64,000 bases of DNA from positions 124,001 through 188,000 of the forward strand of contig JABSOZ010000006.1 in the NCBI GenBank assembly GCA_013215295.1, in the 5' to 3' direction. The position numbers were made by a program, and so were the translations under genes. This document shows positions 26,470 through 36,270 of this stretch, in pieces (positions within the stretch are counted from its first letter, which is position 1; the number at the start of each line of letters is the position of its first letter). Source of the stretch: Colwellia sp. GTDB taxonomy: Bacteria; Pseudomonadota; Gammaproteobacteria; Enterobacterales; Alteromonadaceae. The notes under the pieces are model-generated. The model worked only from the letters and a program-made list of their open reading frames with translations. It was not told the DNA's origin and ran no database searches.

Positions 26470-26499
26470 AAAATAGTATTTTCTTGTCCACTTGGTCAA
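26470..26499 (-). promoter_or_regulatory. Putative transketolase promoter
   Basis: Minus strand: -35 TTGACC (26494-26499) lies inside the RutR-like dyad; 18-bp spacer; -10 TATTTT (26470-26475, 4 of 6). A repressor on the dyad would block it. Confidence 0.45.
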
Positions 26500-26504
26500 G
26501 AAAA
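26479..26504. promoter_or_regulatory. RutR-like operator between transketolase and the TonB receptor
   Basis: 26-bp dyad, TTTTCTTGTCCA-ct-TGGTCAAGAAAA, with a single mismatched pair. The core TTGTCCA-CT-TGGTCAA (26484-26499) matches 13 of 14 positions of the E. coli RutR box. It covers the likely -35 of transketolase and ends 3 bp before a TTGACA that could be the -35 of the receptor gene, so it could control both. Confidence 0.6.
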
Positions 26505-26506
26505 AC

Positions 26507-26535
26507 TTGACACAGATGACAAGAAAGTATTAATT
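26507..26535 (+). promoter_or_regulatory. Putative TonB-receptor promoter
   Basis: TTGACA at 26507-26512 with ATTAAT at 26529-26534 (16-bp spacing, 4 of 6). It would give a leader of about 200 nt before the ATG at 26743; nothing else of note is seen in that leader. Confidence 0.4.
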
Positions 26536-26742
26536 TAATATTGTCTCCATACAAAAACAATGCTGCTTGATAGTAAAAAAATACTAAAAACTATTGCCTA
26601 ATAAAGCTTAAGAGCAAAAATAATTATTTAAAACATTGATGACCGATAGAGATAAATTGAACTAGCGTATTACTGATATTTGCATCGAAAAAGTAGAAGT
26701 CGCGTTGGTTGTTTTTAAAATACTTGTGGGAATAAATATAAG

Positions 26743-29700
26743 ATGAACAAACCAAAATTATCAAAAATAGCCAGTGCAATTGTTATTGCTGTTGGCTTAT
26801 CAACTTCAGCAATGGCGGCAGACACCTCGTCATCTATGCGCGGAAAAATACTTAGCCCGACTGGCGAAGCGGCGACTAACGTAAAAATTACTGTTATTCA
26901 TGAGCCTTCAAAAACAAGGCGTGAATTTATGACAAATGATTCAGGTAATTTTATCGCTAAAGGTTTACGTGTTGGCGGACCTTATACCGTAATTATCGAT
27001 TCAGACACTTTTAGCGATACAAAGTTAAATAATATATTCTTACGTTTAGGTGATACGCATCGTATAAGTGAGCAACTACAAGATGATAGTATTGAGCGTA
27101 TTCAAGTAACCGGCGCGAATCTACTACAAAAATCTGGCGGGTCAAACAGTATCTTTGGCGCTGAATTAATTCAGAATGCTCCTAGCTTTAATCGTGATAT
27201 CAAAGATATTGCGCGTTTAAATCCATTGGCGAGTATCAATGGTAACGGTGAACTAATTATTGCTGGTGGTAACCCAAGATCGAATAGCTTAACGGTTGAC
27301 GGCATCGGTCAAAATGATGATTTTGGTTTAAACTATGGCGGCTACCCAACAGAACAACCACCGATATCATTAGATGCTATCGAACAAATATCAGTCGATG
27401 TTTCGCCTTTTTCTGCTTCAAAAGGTAATTTTGGTGGTGGTACTATTAATGCGGTCACTAAATCAGGGACAAATGAATTTAAATTCTCGGGTTTTGCTGA
27501 AACATCAACACCTGACATGGCAGGTGATGTAGAAAAAATCAACATTGTCACTGACACTTACATCAATGATTGGGGTGATGAAAAAGTTTTCAATGTTACA
27601 GATGAAACGGGTCATCAAACTTTTGAGACACAAACGGTTGAGCCGATAAAAACTCAAACGCGTTTTGGCTTTAATGTTGGCGGAGCTATCATTGAAGATA
27701 AATTATTTTACTTTATTAACTATGGCAACTGGTTTAGTGAATTAGACTTTAATTATGGTTTGAAAGACAGTGGTGTTAGCCAAGAATATAACGTTACCAC
27801 AGCGCAATATGAGGAGTTCAACAGTATTCTTAGTGATGTCTATGGCCGTACAGACTCTTTAGGTGATGCACCACAAGATACCAATGAAACCTTATTAGTT
27901 AAACTTAGTTGGACGGTTAATGATGATCACCGACTAGATTTCACCTACCAGTGGCAAGACGATCAAGCTGAAAAGAGCTTTGGTACTGGTGGTAATAATA
28001 TAAAACTACTCTCAAATCGTTATAATTACGCAACTTCATTTAATAACTTTGCCACTAAAATATATTCAGATTGGAGCAATAATTTCAGCACAGAAATCGG
28101 TATTAGTTACAAAGATGTCGCCTCTGACAGTGAAACTAATAGCGATATAGGTCAAGTTACCGTTCATACAACCGGTAGTCGTGATCCTGCTCTTACTTTT
28201 GGACGTGATCAATACCGTCATGCTAATGAGTCAGCAACCAAAAATTTAACGCTGTCACTCGATGCGACTTATTTGATGGATGACCATGAAATAAATTTCG
28301 GTATTCAATATTCAGATTTAAATCTATATAACTTATTTGGCGCAAATTCTCTTGGTTCTTGGGAATTTGACACTTTAGAAGACTTTAAAAATGGACAAAT
28401 AGGTAGCTACAACTTTAGTTATCAAAATGCTTATACCGGCGATACCAAAGATCTCGCTTACGACGCTACACGTACTCAACTGTCACTTTATGTTGAAGAT
28501 AACTTCTATCTTACAGATGATATCAACGTTACCGCAGGTGTTCGTTATGAAAGACTATCATCAAGTGATAAACCTACACTTAATACCGCATTCCAAGAAA
28601 CTTACGGATATACCAACCAAGAAAACTTAGACGGCATAGATATCATTTTACCTCGTTTCAATGTTGAATGGTTTTACTCAGAAGTATTAACGATTTCTGC
28701 GGGTATTGGCCGCTTTCAAGGAGGTGTTGCTAATGTTTGGTATAATAATCCCTTCCAAAATGATGGTATTACTTTAGTGGCCGCAACTAACGATAATATC
28801 AACGAATATTATGATAATAATCTTGTTAATCCTGATTTTTCTGTACCGAGTGAAATCATCGATACTTTAGATAAAGGCGCTGGTAGCACAAACTATACTG
28901 ATCCTAACTTTAAACTTCCTTCAAGCTGGCGCAGTCGTATTGCCGCAGATTATACCTTTGACATTGCGGGTTTAGGTGATAATTTTAGTTGGTCAACTGA
29001 GTTAATGTATCATGTTAAAGAAAATGAAGCTGTTTGGAAAAATACTGCACTCATTAACCCAATAACCGCTGCAGATGGCGAACGTCTTATTTATGAGAGC
29101 CGTTACACCGACGACTTAAAAGATAATTTTGACATTCAAATGACCAACGCTAAAGATAGTGGCCGTTCTATTATATTTTCTACCGCATTAGCTAAGCAAT
29201 GGAATAATGGTGTAAGTTTGACCATGTCTTATGCGCATCAAGATGTAGAAGAAAATCATGCAGGTTCTTCATCACGAGCGCAAAGTAACTACAAACATAA
29301 TGTTGTTCAAAGTCGAAACGTCGATTTTGTTGCACGCGGAAATTATGAAGTAGAACATAACTTAAAAATCAATATCGGTTATAAAGCAGAGTTATTTGCA
29401 GGTTACGATACGAACATCAATTTATTCTTTGAACGTCGATCAGGGCGCCCATTTAGTTGGGTAACCGGTAACTATAAAGATGGCGATTTTGGTGATACCA
29501 GTGACTTTTACTCAAATTCAGCTTACTTAGCATACATTCCAACAGGTGCTGATGATCCTAATGTAAATTGGGATGAATCGGGAATGTCTTGGGCGGAGTT
29601 AGAAGTACACTTAAATAAAGCCGGCATTAGTGAAAGAGGTAAAATTCTTGACCGTAACACAGGTACACAACCTTGGGTTACTACAATGGATTTGAGCATT

Positions 29701-29970
29701 AAGCAACAAATCCCAGGTATTTCTGAAGGCCATAAGGGTGAGATTTTCTTGATGGTTGACAACTTTGCTAACCTATTAAATGATGACTGGGGCGTTGAAA
29801 AACGTATGGGCTTTCCACAACAAGCTATTTATGATTTTGGTGGTTTAGATATTGATGGTAAGTACACAATTGATAAAGTGTATGGCGGTGCTGATACGCG
29901 CAGTTATGACCAAACAGTATTAAGTTCATCAGGATGGCAAATGAAAGTTGGTGTAAGCTACCGATTCTAG
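26743..29970 (+). CDS. TonB-dependent outer-membrane receptor, Oar-like, with N-terminal carboxypeptidase-regulatory-like domain
   Basis: 1075 residues. Signal peptide 1-26 (..VGLSTSAMA). Residues about 32-108 form a CarboxypepD_reg-like beta domain (MRGKILSPTGEAATNVKITV...). The plug follows (SIERIQVTGAN..., GFRNSxx-type NPRSNSLTVDGIGQNDDFG), then a long beta-barrel ending in the aromatic terminal strand WQMKVGVSYRF. Oar-like receptors take up large or unknown substrates with TonB energy. The flanking nucleases and the RutR-like operator suggest oligonucleotide or nucleoside import, which is inference only. A clear terminator follows. Confidence 0.9.
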   Translation: MNKPKLSKIASAIVIAVGLSTSAMAADTSSSMRGKILSPTGEAATNVKITVIHEPSKTRREFMTNDSGNFIAKGLRVGGPYTVIIDSDTFSDTKLNNIFLRLGDTHRISEQLQDDSIERIQVTGANLLQKSGGSNSIFGAELIQNAPSFNRDIKDIARLNPLASINGNGELIIAGGNPRSNSLTVDGIGQNDDFGLNYGGYPTEQPPISLDAIEQISVDVSPFSASKGNFGGGTINAVTKSGTNEFKFSGFAETSTPDMAGDVEKINIVTDTYINDWGDEKVFNVTDETGHQTFETQTVEPIKTQTRFGFNVGGAIIEDKLFYFINYGNWFSELDFNYGLKDSGVSQEYNVTTAQYEEFNSILSDVYGRTDSLGDAPQDTNETLLVKLSWTVNDDHRLDFTYQWQDDQAEKSFGTGGNNIKLLSNRYNYATSFNNFATKIYSDWSNNFSTEIGISYKDVASDSETNSDIGQVTVHTTGSRDPALTFGRDQYRHANESATKNLTLSLDATYLMDDHEINFGIQYSDLNLYNLFGANSLGSWEFDTLEDFKNGQIGSYNFSYQNAYTGDTKDLAYDATRTQLSLYVEDNFYLTDDINVTAGVRYERLSSSDKPTLNTAFQETYGYTNQENLDGIDIILPRFNVEWFYSEVLTISAGIGRFQGGVANVWYNNPFQNDGITLVAATNDNINEYYDNNLVNPDFSVPSEIIDTLDKGAGSTNYTDPNFKLPSSWRSRIAADYTFDIAGLGDNFSWSTELMYHVKENEAVWKNTALINPITAADGERLIYESRYTDDLKDNFDIQMTNAKDSGRSIIFSTALAKQWNNGVSLTMSYAHQDVEENHAGSSSRAQSNYKHNVVQSRNVDFVARGNYEVEHNLKINIGYKAELFAGYDTNINLFFERRSGRPFSWVTGNYKDGDFGDTSDFYSNSAYLAYIPTGADDPNVNWDESGMSWAELEVHLNKAGISERGKILDRNTGTQPWVTTMDLSIKQQIPGISEGHKGEIFLMVDNFANLLNDDWGVEKRMGFPQQAIYDFGGLDIDGKYTIDKVYGGADTRSYDQTVLSSSGWQMKVGVSYRF

Positions 29971-30017
29971 AACACAATATATAACGGTGTAATTACAATT
30001 TCAGATGAAATATTTGC

Positions 30018-30050
30018 ACGGCTTTGAATTTATTTAAAGCCGTTTTTATT
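30018..30050 (+). terminator. Intrinsic terminator of the TonB receptor gene
   Basis: 8-bp GC-containing stem ACGGCTTT (30018-30025) / AAAGCCGT (30036-30043), 10-nt loop, followed by a run of five T. Located 48 bp after the stop. Confidence 0.85.
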
Positions 30051-30091
30051 CGCTTAAAGAGTACACTTCCAGCTTTTTGTGCTGATATAAT

Positions 30092-32143
30092 TTATACCTT
30101 TTTTAGTTGTTTTATTATCTGTTGATGATATTGATTCATTTCATTCAAACGCTGCTCTCGATGTGCAGTTGATAACTCTTGATACATTAATGCTTCAAAA
30201 CATTGTGAATAGGCCGAAAATTTGCTGTTAAGCAAAGGGAAATGTTGCGAAACAACGATTGAAAATTGACTTGCTGGCATCGTTATTGGTTTTTCCAAGC
30301 CTTTGTTTTTTAAAATGGTTAAAACCTGTTGATACTGAATTAACCACTTGTCTAAAGATTTCTTCTTAAGTTTTTTTATATTTACTAGCCACATAATCGT
30401 CATCATTAAAATCAAAGCCCCCCCAATAATGCCCCCTATTTTCCAACTCTTAAAATGTCCAAACCATTGAGTAACTAAGTCGTATTGCTTTTTTGATGAA
30501 TAACTTAAAACCAAACGTGTCCACTGATAATCTAAAGCATCGAGCTGTAATCGAAGTGAATTTATCCAAGCAAGGTGTTTATAACGATATAAACTCAGCA
30601 GATCGTTATTAAATAAACCCTCTTGTTGTATCGTATCAGAAAGTCCACTCTCTACCCGTTCTGGGTCTACGGCAGCCGTAGGATCAACTCTTACCCAACC
30701 TTTATCGTTTACCCATATTTCTGACCATGCATGTGCATCATATTGATAGATACTTAAATGGCCACTTTGTTTATTGTACTCTCCACCTAAGTATCCTGTG
30801 ACTAACCTTGCTGGGGTGCCTGACGCTCTCATGATAAAAGTAAAAACACTCGCATAATGCACACAAAAACCCTTTTTCGATTCATAGAAAAATTGGTCTA
30901 ATTCATGACCTGCCCCATTCCCAGACAACAATGGTGGTGTTAGCGTGTAATGGTAGTCATCCTCTCTAATAATATCTAAAATAGCTTGCGCCCGCTCAAT
31001 GTCATCCGTGTATTTCAACTGCAATCTTCTACCTTCGGCTTTTAATCGAGGATTGTTATCAGAAGGTATGTGTAAGTTTGTTCTCCTTTCATCAAAACTT
31101 AATGGTGAATTAAGTAATGAGTCGGTAAAACTGGTGACTTCATAGCTTGAAGTTTGGCTAATAGGTTTACGGCTTTTAATCGTGTAATTAGATAAGGTTA
31201 AAGTGTCCACTTGATTACTTACTAATTGATTTTTATCCACTACGGCTAAAGAAAACAGCCAATGTTGATAGCTAGGCTCTAACATCACTTGATATTGGGT
31301 TTTATCCCCAATGAGTTTTGGTATATCTCCAGAAAGCTTGTTTCTTTTACCTCGGTTAAAACCATGGCTGTTTTTGCTTTGTTTCCACGTTCGGCCATCA
31401 AAATCATCCATCACCATCGCTCGCCAATACAATTGATTGTATTGTGGTATATCGGTTAAAAATTTGACTCTAAAAGCAAGCGCTGAAGATCTCGCTAAAT
31501 TAGCAATTGCTCCTGGTGTAACACTTTCGGATAAACCCGTTTGAGCGGATTTGGATGAAGGTACTTCCCAAAATGGCGCTAATCTTGGGAAAAATATAAA
31601 TAACACAATCGCAAGGGGAATACTTTGAAGTACCATATTAGTACTTTTAATCAGTGGCTTTTTGATATTTGTCGTCGGGTAAAAATACGCAAGTAAAATA
31701 CTTAAATTTAAAACGAGTAAACAAAAAACAAATAATGATATCAATAATGATTGAGAAAATATAAGTACCGATGCAAGTATGAAAATTCCCAGTAATATAA
31801 TTTGATAAAAATCTTTGCGTGAATTCATCTCTAAACTTTTTAGCGCATAAGCAAAACAAAGTAGATGTAACATGCTGAGTAACACACCAAGTTGTTTACC
31901 CGTTATGGCGATAGCAATACATCCAGAACAAGCAATCAACAGCAAAAGTATGCGGTGGGGTTTCTGAGTTGGCTTGATAAATACTAGTGTTCTCCAACAT
32001 AGGCACAAAGCAATAATGGCTAACATCCAGCCCGTTAACTCGTTTATCAGTAACGACAACGTAAGGATTTGACATAACCATAATGCCCAAGCATTTTGAG
32101 TTGATATATTACGTTTAAACAGTAACGCGTTACCTTTTATCAT
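30092..32143 (-). CDS. Membrane transglutaminase-like protein (TgpA / DUF3488 type)
   Basis: 683 residues. About six membrane segments in residues 15-190, a periplasmic domain with a transglutaminase core, then another membrane helix near 575-595 and a cytoplasmic tail. Catalytic triad visible: Cys about 427 in KKGFCVHYASVF, His about 470 in YDAHAWSEIWV, Asp about 486 in VRVDPTAAV. In the family, TgpA of Pseudomonas aeruginosa is an essential periplasmic transglutaminase-like protein with no settled substrate. Its ATG overlaps the stop of the DUF58 gene by 4 bp, and the trio with MoxR is a standard arrangement. Confidence 0.9.
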   Translation of the reverse strand: MIKGNALLFKRNISTQNAWALWLCQILTLSLLINELTGWMLAIIALCLCWRTLVFIKPTQKPHRILLLLIACSGCIAIAITGKQLGVLLSMLHLLCFAYALKSLEMNSRKDFYQIILLGIFILASVLIFSQSLLISLFVFCLLVLNLSILLAYFYPTTNIKKPLIKSTNMVLQSIPLAIVLFIFFPRLAPFWEVPSSKSAQTGLSESVTPGAIANLARSSALAFRVKFLTDIPQYNQLYWRAMVMDDFDGRTWKQSKNSHGFNRGKRNKLSGDIPKLIGDKTQYQVMLEPSYQHWLFSLAVVDKNQLVSNQVDTLTLSNYTIKSRKPISQTSSYEVTSFTDSLLNSPLSFDERRTNLHIPSDNNPRLKAEGRRLQLKYTDDIERAQAILDIIREDDYHYTLTPPLLSGNGAGHELDQFFYESKKGFCVHYASVFTFIMRASGTPARLVTGYLGGEYNKQSGHLSIYQYDAHAWSEIWVNDKGWVRVDPTAAVDPERVESGLSDTIQQEGLFNNDLLSLYRYKHLAWINSLRLQLDALDYQWTRLVLSYSSKKQYDLVTQWFGHFKSWKIGGIIGGALILMMTIMWLVNIKKLKKKSLDKWLIQYQQVLTILKNKGLEKPITMPASQFSIVVSQHFPLLNSKFSAYSQCFEALMYQELSTAHREQRLNEMNQYHQQIIKQLKKV

Positions 32144-33144
32144 GCCTGAGGCCCTTTAAAAACGGCAAGTTCCAGTAAGCACCTTTTAAAATGTTGATCG
32201 CCTTGAGCGGGTTTTATTTCTCTGTTCCCTAAATCTAAGCCGAATATTTGACCCGCATAATTGTGCTCATTAACCAAGAAACACAAGTATTGTAACTGTT
32301 TTTCTAATCCATGATTTGGCATGTCAGTAAGTTTCAACCAACGAATTGTACCTTCTTGTTTTTGATAATGTTTGGTTAAAAGACCTTGTCCTCTCGCAAA
32401 TTGTTTCCATGCAATACGTGAAAGTGGTTCCCCAAGAACATGTGATTTCAACTCAAAGAAATCATCCGTTCCTGGTTTATATTCTAAAAATGATTCGTCT
32501 AAAGCTGCACTGTTTTCAGAAGAACCGGTAAAACTATTTTGGTTATTATTGAGCGTAATCGCTTCAGGATAAACAGAACATTGGTGATCAAAATCGATTC
32601 GAGTCCAGGTGATAAATAAACCGAACGAATACTCACTCGACACTTTTAATCTGCCCGGAAGATAAACCCCTCTATTTTCGTAATGACAAGATACATAAAC
32701 AGTTTGATCGCCTTTTACAGTTTTAGGGAGATGGGTCGGTTGTTGTGAATCAAAACAAAAACGTAAATCCACACGTTTATTGGGTGATATTATATTGATA
32801 GGAAAGGAAATATTGTGTTTAGCATAACCAGCAGCTTTATTATCAGCGGATAGGACAATGCCTGATAAATTATAGAAACTATGCATCATAGTGGTTATAA
32901 AAAGGCTGGCCATTAAATAGCTTAATAACATAATGACATTATTTTGATAATTTGTTGCTAAAAGAAAGAGCAACACCACGAAAATGAGATAGGCATAACC
33001 AAAACGCGTTGGCATAATAAAAATATTACGATTCGATAATGTATGTTTGCTTGCAGGCGGAATACGACGCTTTAGCCATCGATTAAATCGTCGTTTTATG
33101 AAACGACTGATAATACTTTTTATGGGTATTAAAAATGTTGTCAT
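32140..33144 (-). CDS. DUF58 protein with N-terminal membrane anchor
   Basis: 334 residues. Two hydrophobic helices at about 46-92, then a soluble part with the DUF58 signature (FLEYKPGTDDFFELKSHVLGEPLSRIAWKQFARGQGLLTKHYQ). DUF58 proteins pair with MoxR ATPases and transglutaminases; a chaperone-like or von Willebrand-like role is proposed for such systems but the target is unknown. Gap to moxR 47 bp, 4-bp overlap with the transglutaminase gene. Confidence 0.88.
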   Translation of the reverse strand: MTTFLIPIKSIISRFIKRRFNRWLKRRIPPASKHTLSNRNIFIMPTRFGYAYLIFVVLLFLLATNYQNNVIMLLSYLMASLFITTMMHSFYNLSGIVLSADNKAAGYAKHNISFPINIISPNKRVDLRFCFDSQQPTHLPKTVKGDQTVYVSCHYENRGVYLPGRLKVSSEYSFGLFITWTRIDFDHQCSVYPEAITLNNNQNSFTGSSENSAALDESFLEYKPGTDDFFELKSHVLGEPLSRIAWKQFARGQGLLTKHYQKQEGTIRWLKLTDMPNHGLEKQLQYLCFLVNEHNYAGQIFGLDLGNREIKPAQGDQHFKRCLLELAVFKGPQA

Positions 33145-33191
33145 TAACGTCTCAGGTATTTTGTCAAATACTTAGATTTTCTCTTAAAGTA

Positions 33192-34124
33192 TTAATCACC
33201 AAACGGATTTAATACATTAACTTGTGCAATAACTTGCTTAGAAATGTTTTCTTCATGCACATCAAAACTGGCCGAGGTTAACTCAAGCCGATGCTGGCAT
33301 ACGGAACTAAATACAGTTTGAATATCTTCTGGAATGACAAAAGTACGTTGTTCAATAAATGCCCACGCTTTAGCGGCGCTTACTAATGCTTGCCCCGCTC
33401 GAGGTGATAAAGGTCTACCTGCAAAACCTTTAGCTCTACTCACATGATTTAAAGCGATAACATAGTCAATAATGTTTTCAGAAACCGTTATTTGTGACAC
33501 GGCTAATTGCATCGCTATAAGTTTATCGGTATCAACACAAGGCAATAATTTTTTATAACTATAGTGGCTACTTTCATTGGCTAAAATTTGTTTTTCTGCT
33601 TCAACATTCGGAAAACCCAAAGATATACGCATCATAAAACGATCGAGTTGAGACTCAGGTAAAGGATATGTCCCTGCATGCATTAAAGGATTTTGAGTGG
33701 CAATAACGAAAAAGGGTTGTGGTAATTCATACGTTACCCCATCAATACTGACTTGATTTTCTTCCATCGCTTCGAGTAGAGCACTTTGTGTTTTTGGACT
33801 CGCTCTATTAATTTCATCACTGAGGACAACTTGATTAAATATTGGCCCTTTATGAAGTTCAAATTTTTTACTTTCAGAATTGTATATAGAAATACCAATA
33901 ACATCTGCGGGTAATAAATCACTGGTAAATTGTGTTCGTTGATAACTAAGCCCGAGAGATTTTGCCAATACTTGAGCAAGTGTGGTTTTACCCATGCCAG
34001 GTAAATCTTCTATCAGGATATGACCTTTTGCTAATAAACACGCGAGGGCCAATTGTATTTCTTTAGGTTTACCTAAAACGATAGAGCCAACTTGATCTAA
34101 TATTGCTGAGACTAAACTTTGCAT
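33192..34124 (-). CDS. MoxR-family AAA+ ATPase
   Basis: 310 residues. Walker A G43-M-G-K-T-T48, Walker B VVLSDE (D103-E104), sensor 1 in VIATQNPLMHAGTYPLPESQLDRF, and the MoxR-specific GRPLSPRAGQALVSAAKAWA in the lid. First gene of the moxR-DUF58-tgpA operon; it presumably remodels or inserts cofactors into a partner protein. Confidence 0.92.
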   Translation of the reverse strand: MQSLVSAILDQVGSIVLGKPKEIQLALACLLAKGHILIEDLPGMGKTTLAQVLAKSLGLSYQRTQFTSDLLPADVIGISIYNSESKKFELHKGPIFNQVVLSDEINRASPKTQSALLEAMEENQVSIDGVTYELPQPFFVIATQNPLMHAGTYPLPESQLDRFMMRISLGFPNVEAEKQILANESSHYSYKKLLPCVDTDKLIAMQLAVSQITVSENIIDYVIALNHVSRAKGFAGRPLSPRAGQALVSAAKAWAFIEQRTFVIPEDIQTVFSSVCQHRLELTSASFDVHEENISKQVIAQVNVLNPFGD

Positions 34125-34327
34125 AAAAAGGTTACCGCATCACGTAAAGAAATTCCTATTATTCAATGAACATATCAACAAAGTACAGGGACTGCTAATA
34201 AAATATCGACATTGAGTCAGATTAGTCTCTGCCATTTAGGATAAGTGACATAACGTGATATCAATGTAATCACCTGAATGGTTAAAGGATCTCAAAATAC
34301 TTTTTCATTTTAGATCGCCTGAAATGA

Positions 34328-34357
34328 AAAAGGACTACACATTAGTGTAGCCCTTTT
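34328..34357 (-). terminator. Terminator after the acyl-CoA dehydrogenase gene
   Basis: Stem AAAAGG-x-CTACAC / GTGTAG-x-CCTTTT with loop ATTA, followed on the minus strand by a T-run and, less strongly, on the plus strand. It lies 42 bp beyond the stop at 34400 and isolates this gene from the moxR operon. Confidence 0.8.
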
Positions 34358-34399
34358 CATCAATCTGATGCTCATTTAGCCGTTATAAAAATATAATGG

Positions 34400-36196
34400 T
34401 TAGAATGAAAAATCTTCGCTATCTAAAGCCATCATAGAATCTACACCGCCTTCAATACATGCAGCATGACCTTGAGCTCTAGGCAATATACGCTGAAAAT
34501 AGAACGTTGCTGTTTTAATTTTTGCTTCATAAAACGCTTTATCTTCACCACTATCTGCCAATTTACTTTGTGCCACTGATGCCATTTTCGCCCAGAAATA
34601 ACCTAAAGTTACATAACCAGCAAACATCAAGTAGTCTACTGATGCTCCACCAATTTCATCTGGATTTTTCATTGCTTTTTTGCCAACAGTGCTCGTAATA
34701 CTCTGCCATTGTTCAGAGTATGAGGCTAAATCTTTTACATAGTTACTCATAGAAGGCGTATCAGCATTGTCTTTACAGAAAGTCGCGATGTCAGTCATAA
34801 ATGGTTGTAAAATTTGACCTTTACTGCCTAAAACTTTACGAGCTAATAAATCTAATGCTTGAATACCTGTTGTTCCTTCATATAAACAACTGATTTTGGT
34901 GTCACGCATTAATTGTTCCATGCCCCACTCTTTGATAAATCCATGTCCGCCAAATATTTGCACACCATGGCTAGTACATTCAAAGCCTAATTCACTTAAA
35001 AAGGCTTTTGCGATAGGAGTTAGCAAGGCTAATTTATTATCTGCAGCAGCTCTAATGTCGGCATCTTTTTCAGCATGTGTAATATCAACTAACTGCGATA
35101 AATAACCAATAAGTGCTCGGCCGCCTTCAGCAATAGATTTTTGCGTTAATAGCATTCTACGTACATCAGGATGAACAATAATAGCATCTGCTGGCCCACT
35201 TGGGTTTTTAACACCACTAATAGAACGCATTTGTAAGCGGTCTTTTGCATAAGCTAATGAACCTTGAAATGAAGCTTCAGCAGCAGCTGAACCTTCCATC
35301 GCAACACCTAAACGCGCAGAGTTCATAAAGGTAAACATGCAATGTAAACCCCGATTAACTTCGCCAATTAAATAACCTTTCGCATTGTCAAAATTTATCA
35401 CACAAGTAGCATTAGCATTAATGCCCATTTTATGTTCAATAGAACCACAACTAACGGCGTTTCTGTCTGCTATTGAGCCATCTTTAGTGACATTAAATTT
35501 AGGTACGATGAAAAGTGAAATACCTTTACTTCCTTCAGGTGCACCTGGAAGTCTTGCAATAACAATATGAATTATATTATCTGATAAATCATGTTCACCC
35601 GCTGAAATGAATATTTTTGTACCTGAAATCGCGTAACTGCCATCATCATTCAGTTCAGATTTTGTACGTAACATGCCTAAATCAGTTCCACAATGAGGTT
35701 CAGTTAAACACATAGTTCCTGTCCAAGTGCCTTCAACTAATTTAGGCATGAACTGTTGTTTTTGTTCATCGGTGCCATGTGCTTCAACTGTTGCGAGTGC
35801 TCCATGACTCAAACCAGGATACATCGCAAAACTATGGTTCGCACCTGACATCATTTCACTGATAGCAGCATTAAGAGAATGGGGTAAACCTTGTCCACCA
35901 AACTCTACACTTTGAGATAATGTTGGCCAACCACCTTCAACATATTGTTTATAAGCATCTTTAAAACCGTCTGGTGTGGTCACTACGCCATCCGTCCAGG
36001 TACAGCCTTGTTCGTCACCTATCTGATTTAATGGTGCGATAACCTGCTCTGTAAATTTTGCCGCTTCAGCGATAATTGCATCAACCATATCCTCGCTAGC
36101 ATCATTGTAACCTAATGATTGATAGTGAGTGTCACAGTCTAAAAACTCTTGCATTACAAACTTTATATCACGTATCGGGGCTTTATATTCAGGCAT
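34400..36196 (-). CDS. Acyl-CoA dehydrogenase, large DmdC/FadE5-like type
   Basis: FAD enzyme introducing a 2,3 double bond into an acyl-CoA. 598 residues from ATG 36196 (MPEYKAPIRDI, GGAGA five bases upstream; a longer frame to 36217 is unlikely). Core MCLTEPHCGTDLGMLRTKSELNDDG..ISGTKIFIS is the FAD/substrate block; catalytic Glu in LYEGTTGIQALDLLARKV; C-terminal extension of about 120 residues as in the DmdC (3-methylmercaptopropionyl-CoA) group. A second, divergent copy is at 59299-61104. The substrate may be a medium or long acyl-CoA; DMSP-derived substrate is possible but no other dmd gene is seen. Confidence 0.88.
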   Translation of the reverse strand: MPEYKAPIRDIKFVMQEFLDCDTHYQSLGYNDASEDMVDAIIAEAAKFTEQVIAPLNQIGDEQGCTWTDGVVTTPDGFKDAYKQYVEGGWPTLSQSVEFGGQGLPHSLNAAISEMMSGANHSFAMYPGLSHGALATVEAHGTDEQKQQFMPKLVEGTWTGTMCLTEPHCGTDLGMLRTKSELNDDGSYAISGTKIFISAGEHDLSDNIIHIVIARLPGAPEGSKGISLFIVPKFNVTKDGSIADRNAVSCGSIEHKMGINANATCVINFDNAKGYLIGEVNRGLHCMFTFMNSARLGVAMEGSAAAEASFQGSLAYAKDRLQMRSISGVKNPSGPADAIIVHPDVRRMLLTQKSIAEGGRALIGYLSQLVDITHAEKDADIRAAADNKLALLTPIAKAFLSELGFECTSHGVQIFGGHGFIKEWGMEQLMRDTKISCLYEGTTGIQALDLLARKVLGSKGQILQPFMTDIATFCKDNADTPSMSNYVKDLASYSEQWQSITSTVGKKAMKNPDEIGGASVDYLMFAGYVTLGYFWAKMASVAQSKLADSGEDKAFYEAKIKTATFYFQRILPRAQGHAACIEGGVDSMMALDSEDFSF

Positions 36197-36257
36197 TTTA
36201 TTCTCCAAAAAATTCATTATTAAGTGTTGACTTTACCACTCAATATTTTTAATGCAA

Positions 36258-36270
36258 GTGGTCATACCAC
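36258..36270. promoter_or_regulatory. FadR-like operator upstream of the acyl-CoA dehydrogenase gene
   Basis: GTGGT-cat-ACCAC dyad, 62 bp upstream of the ATG. The core TGGTCATACCA differs by one base from the FadR core TGGTC-N-GACCA. Fatty-acid repression would suit the gene. Confidence 0.4.

Noticed and set aside
34400-36196. Naming the dehydrogenase dmdC for DMSP breakdown
   Set aside because: The family also covers fatty acyl-CoA dehydrogenases and no dmdA, dmdB or dmdD is seen beside it.
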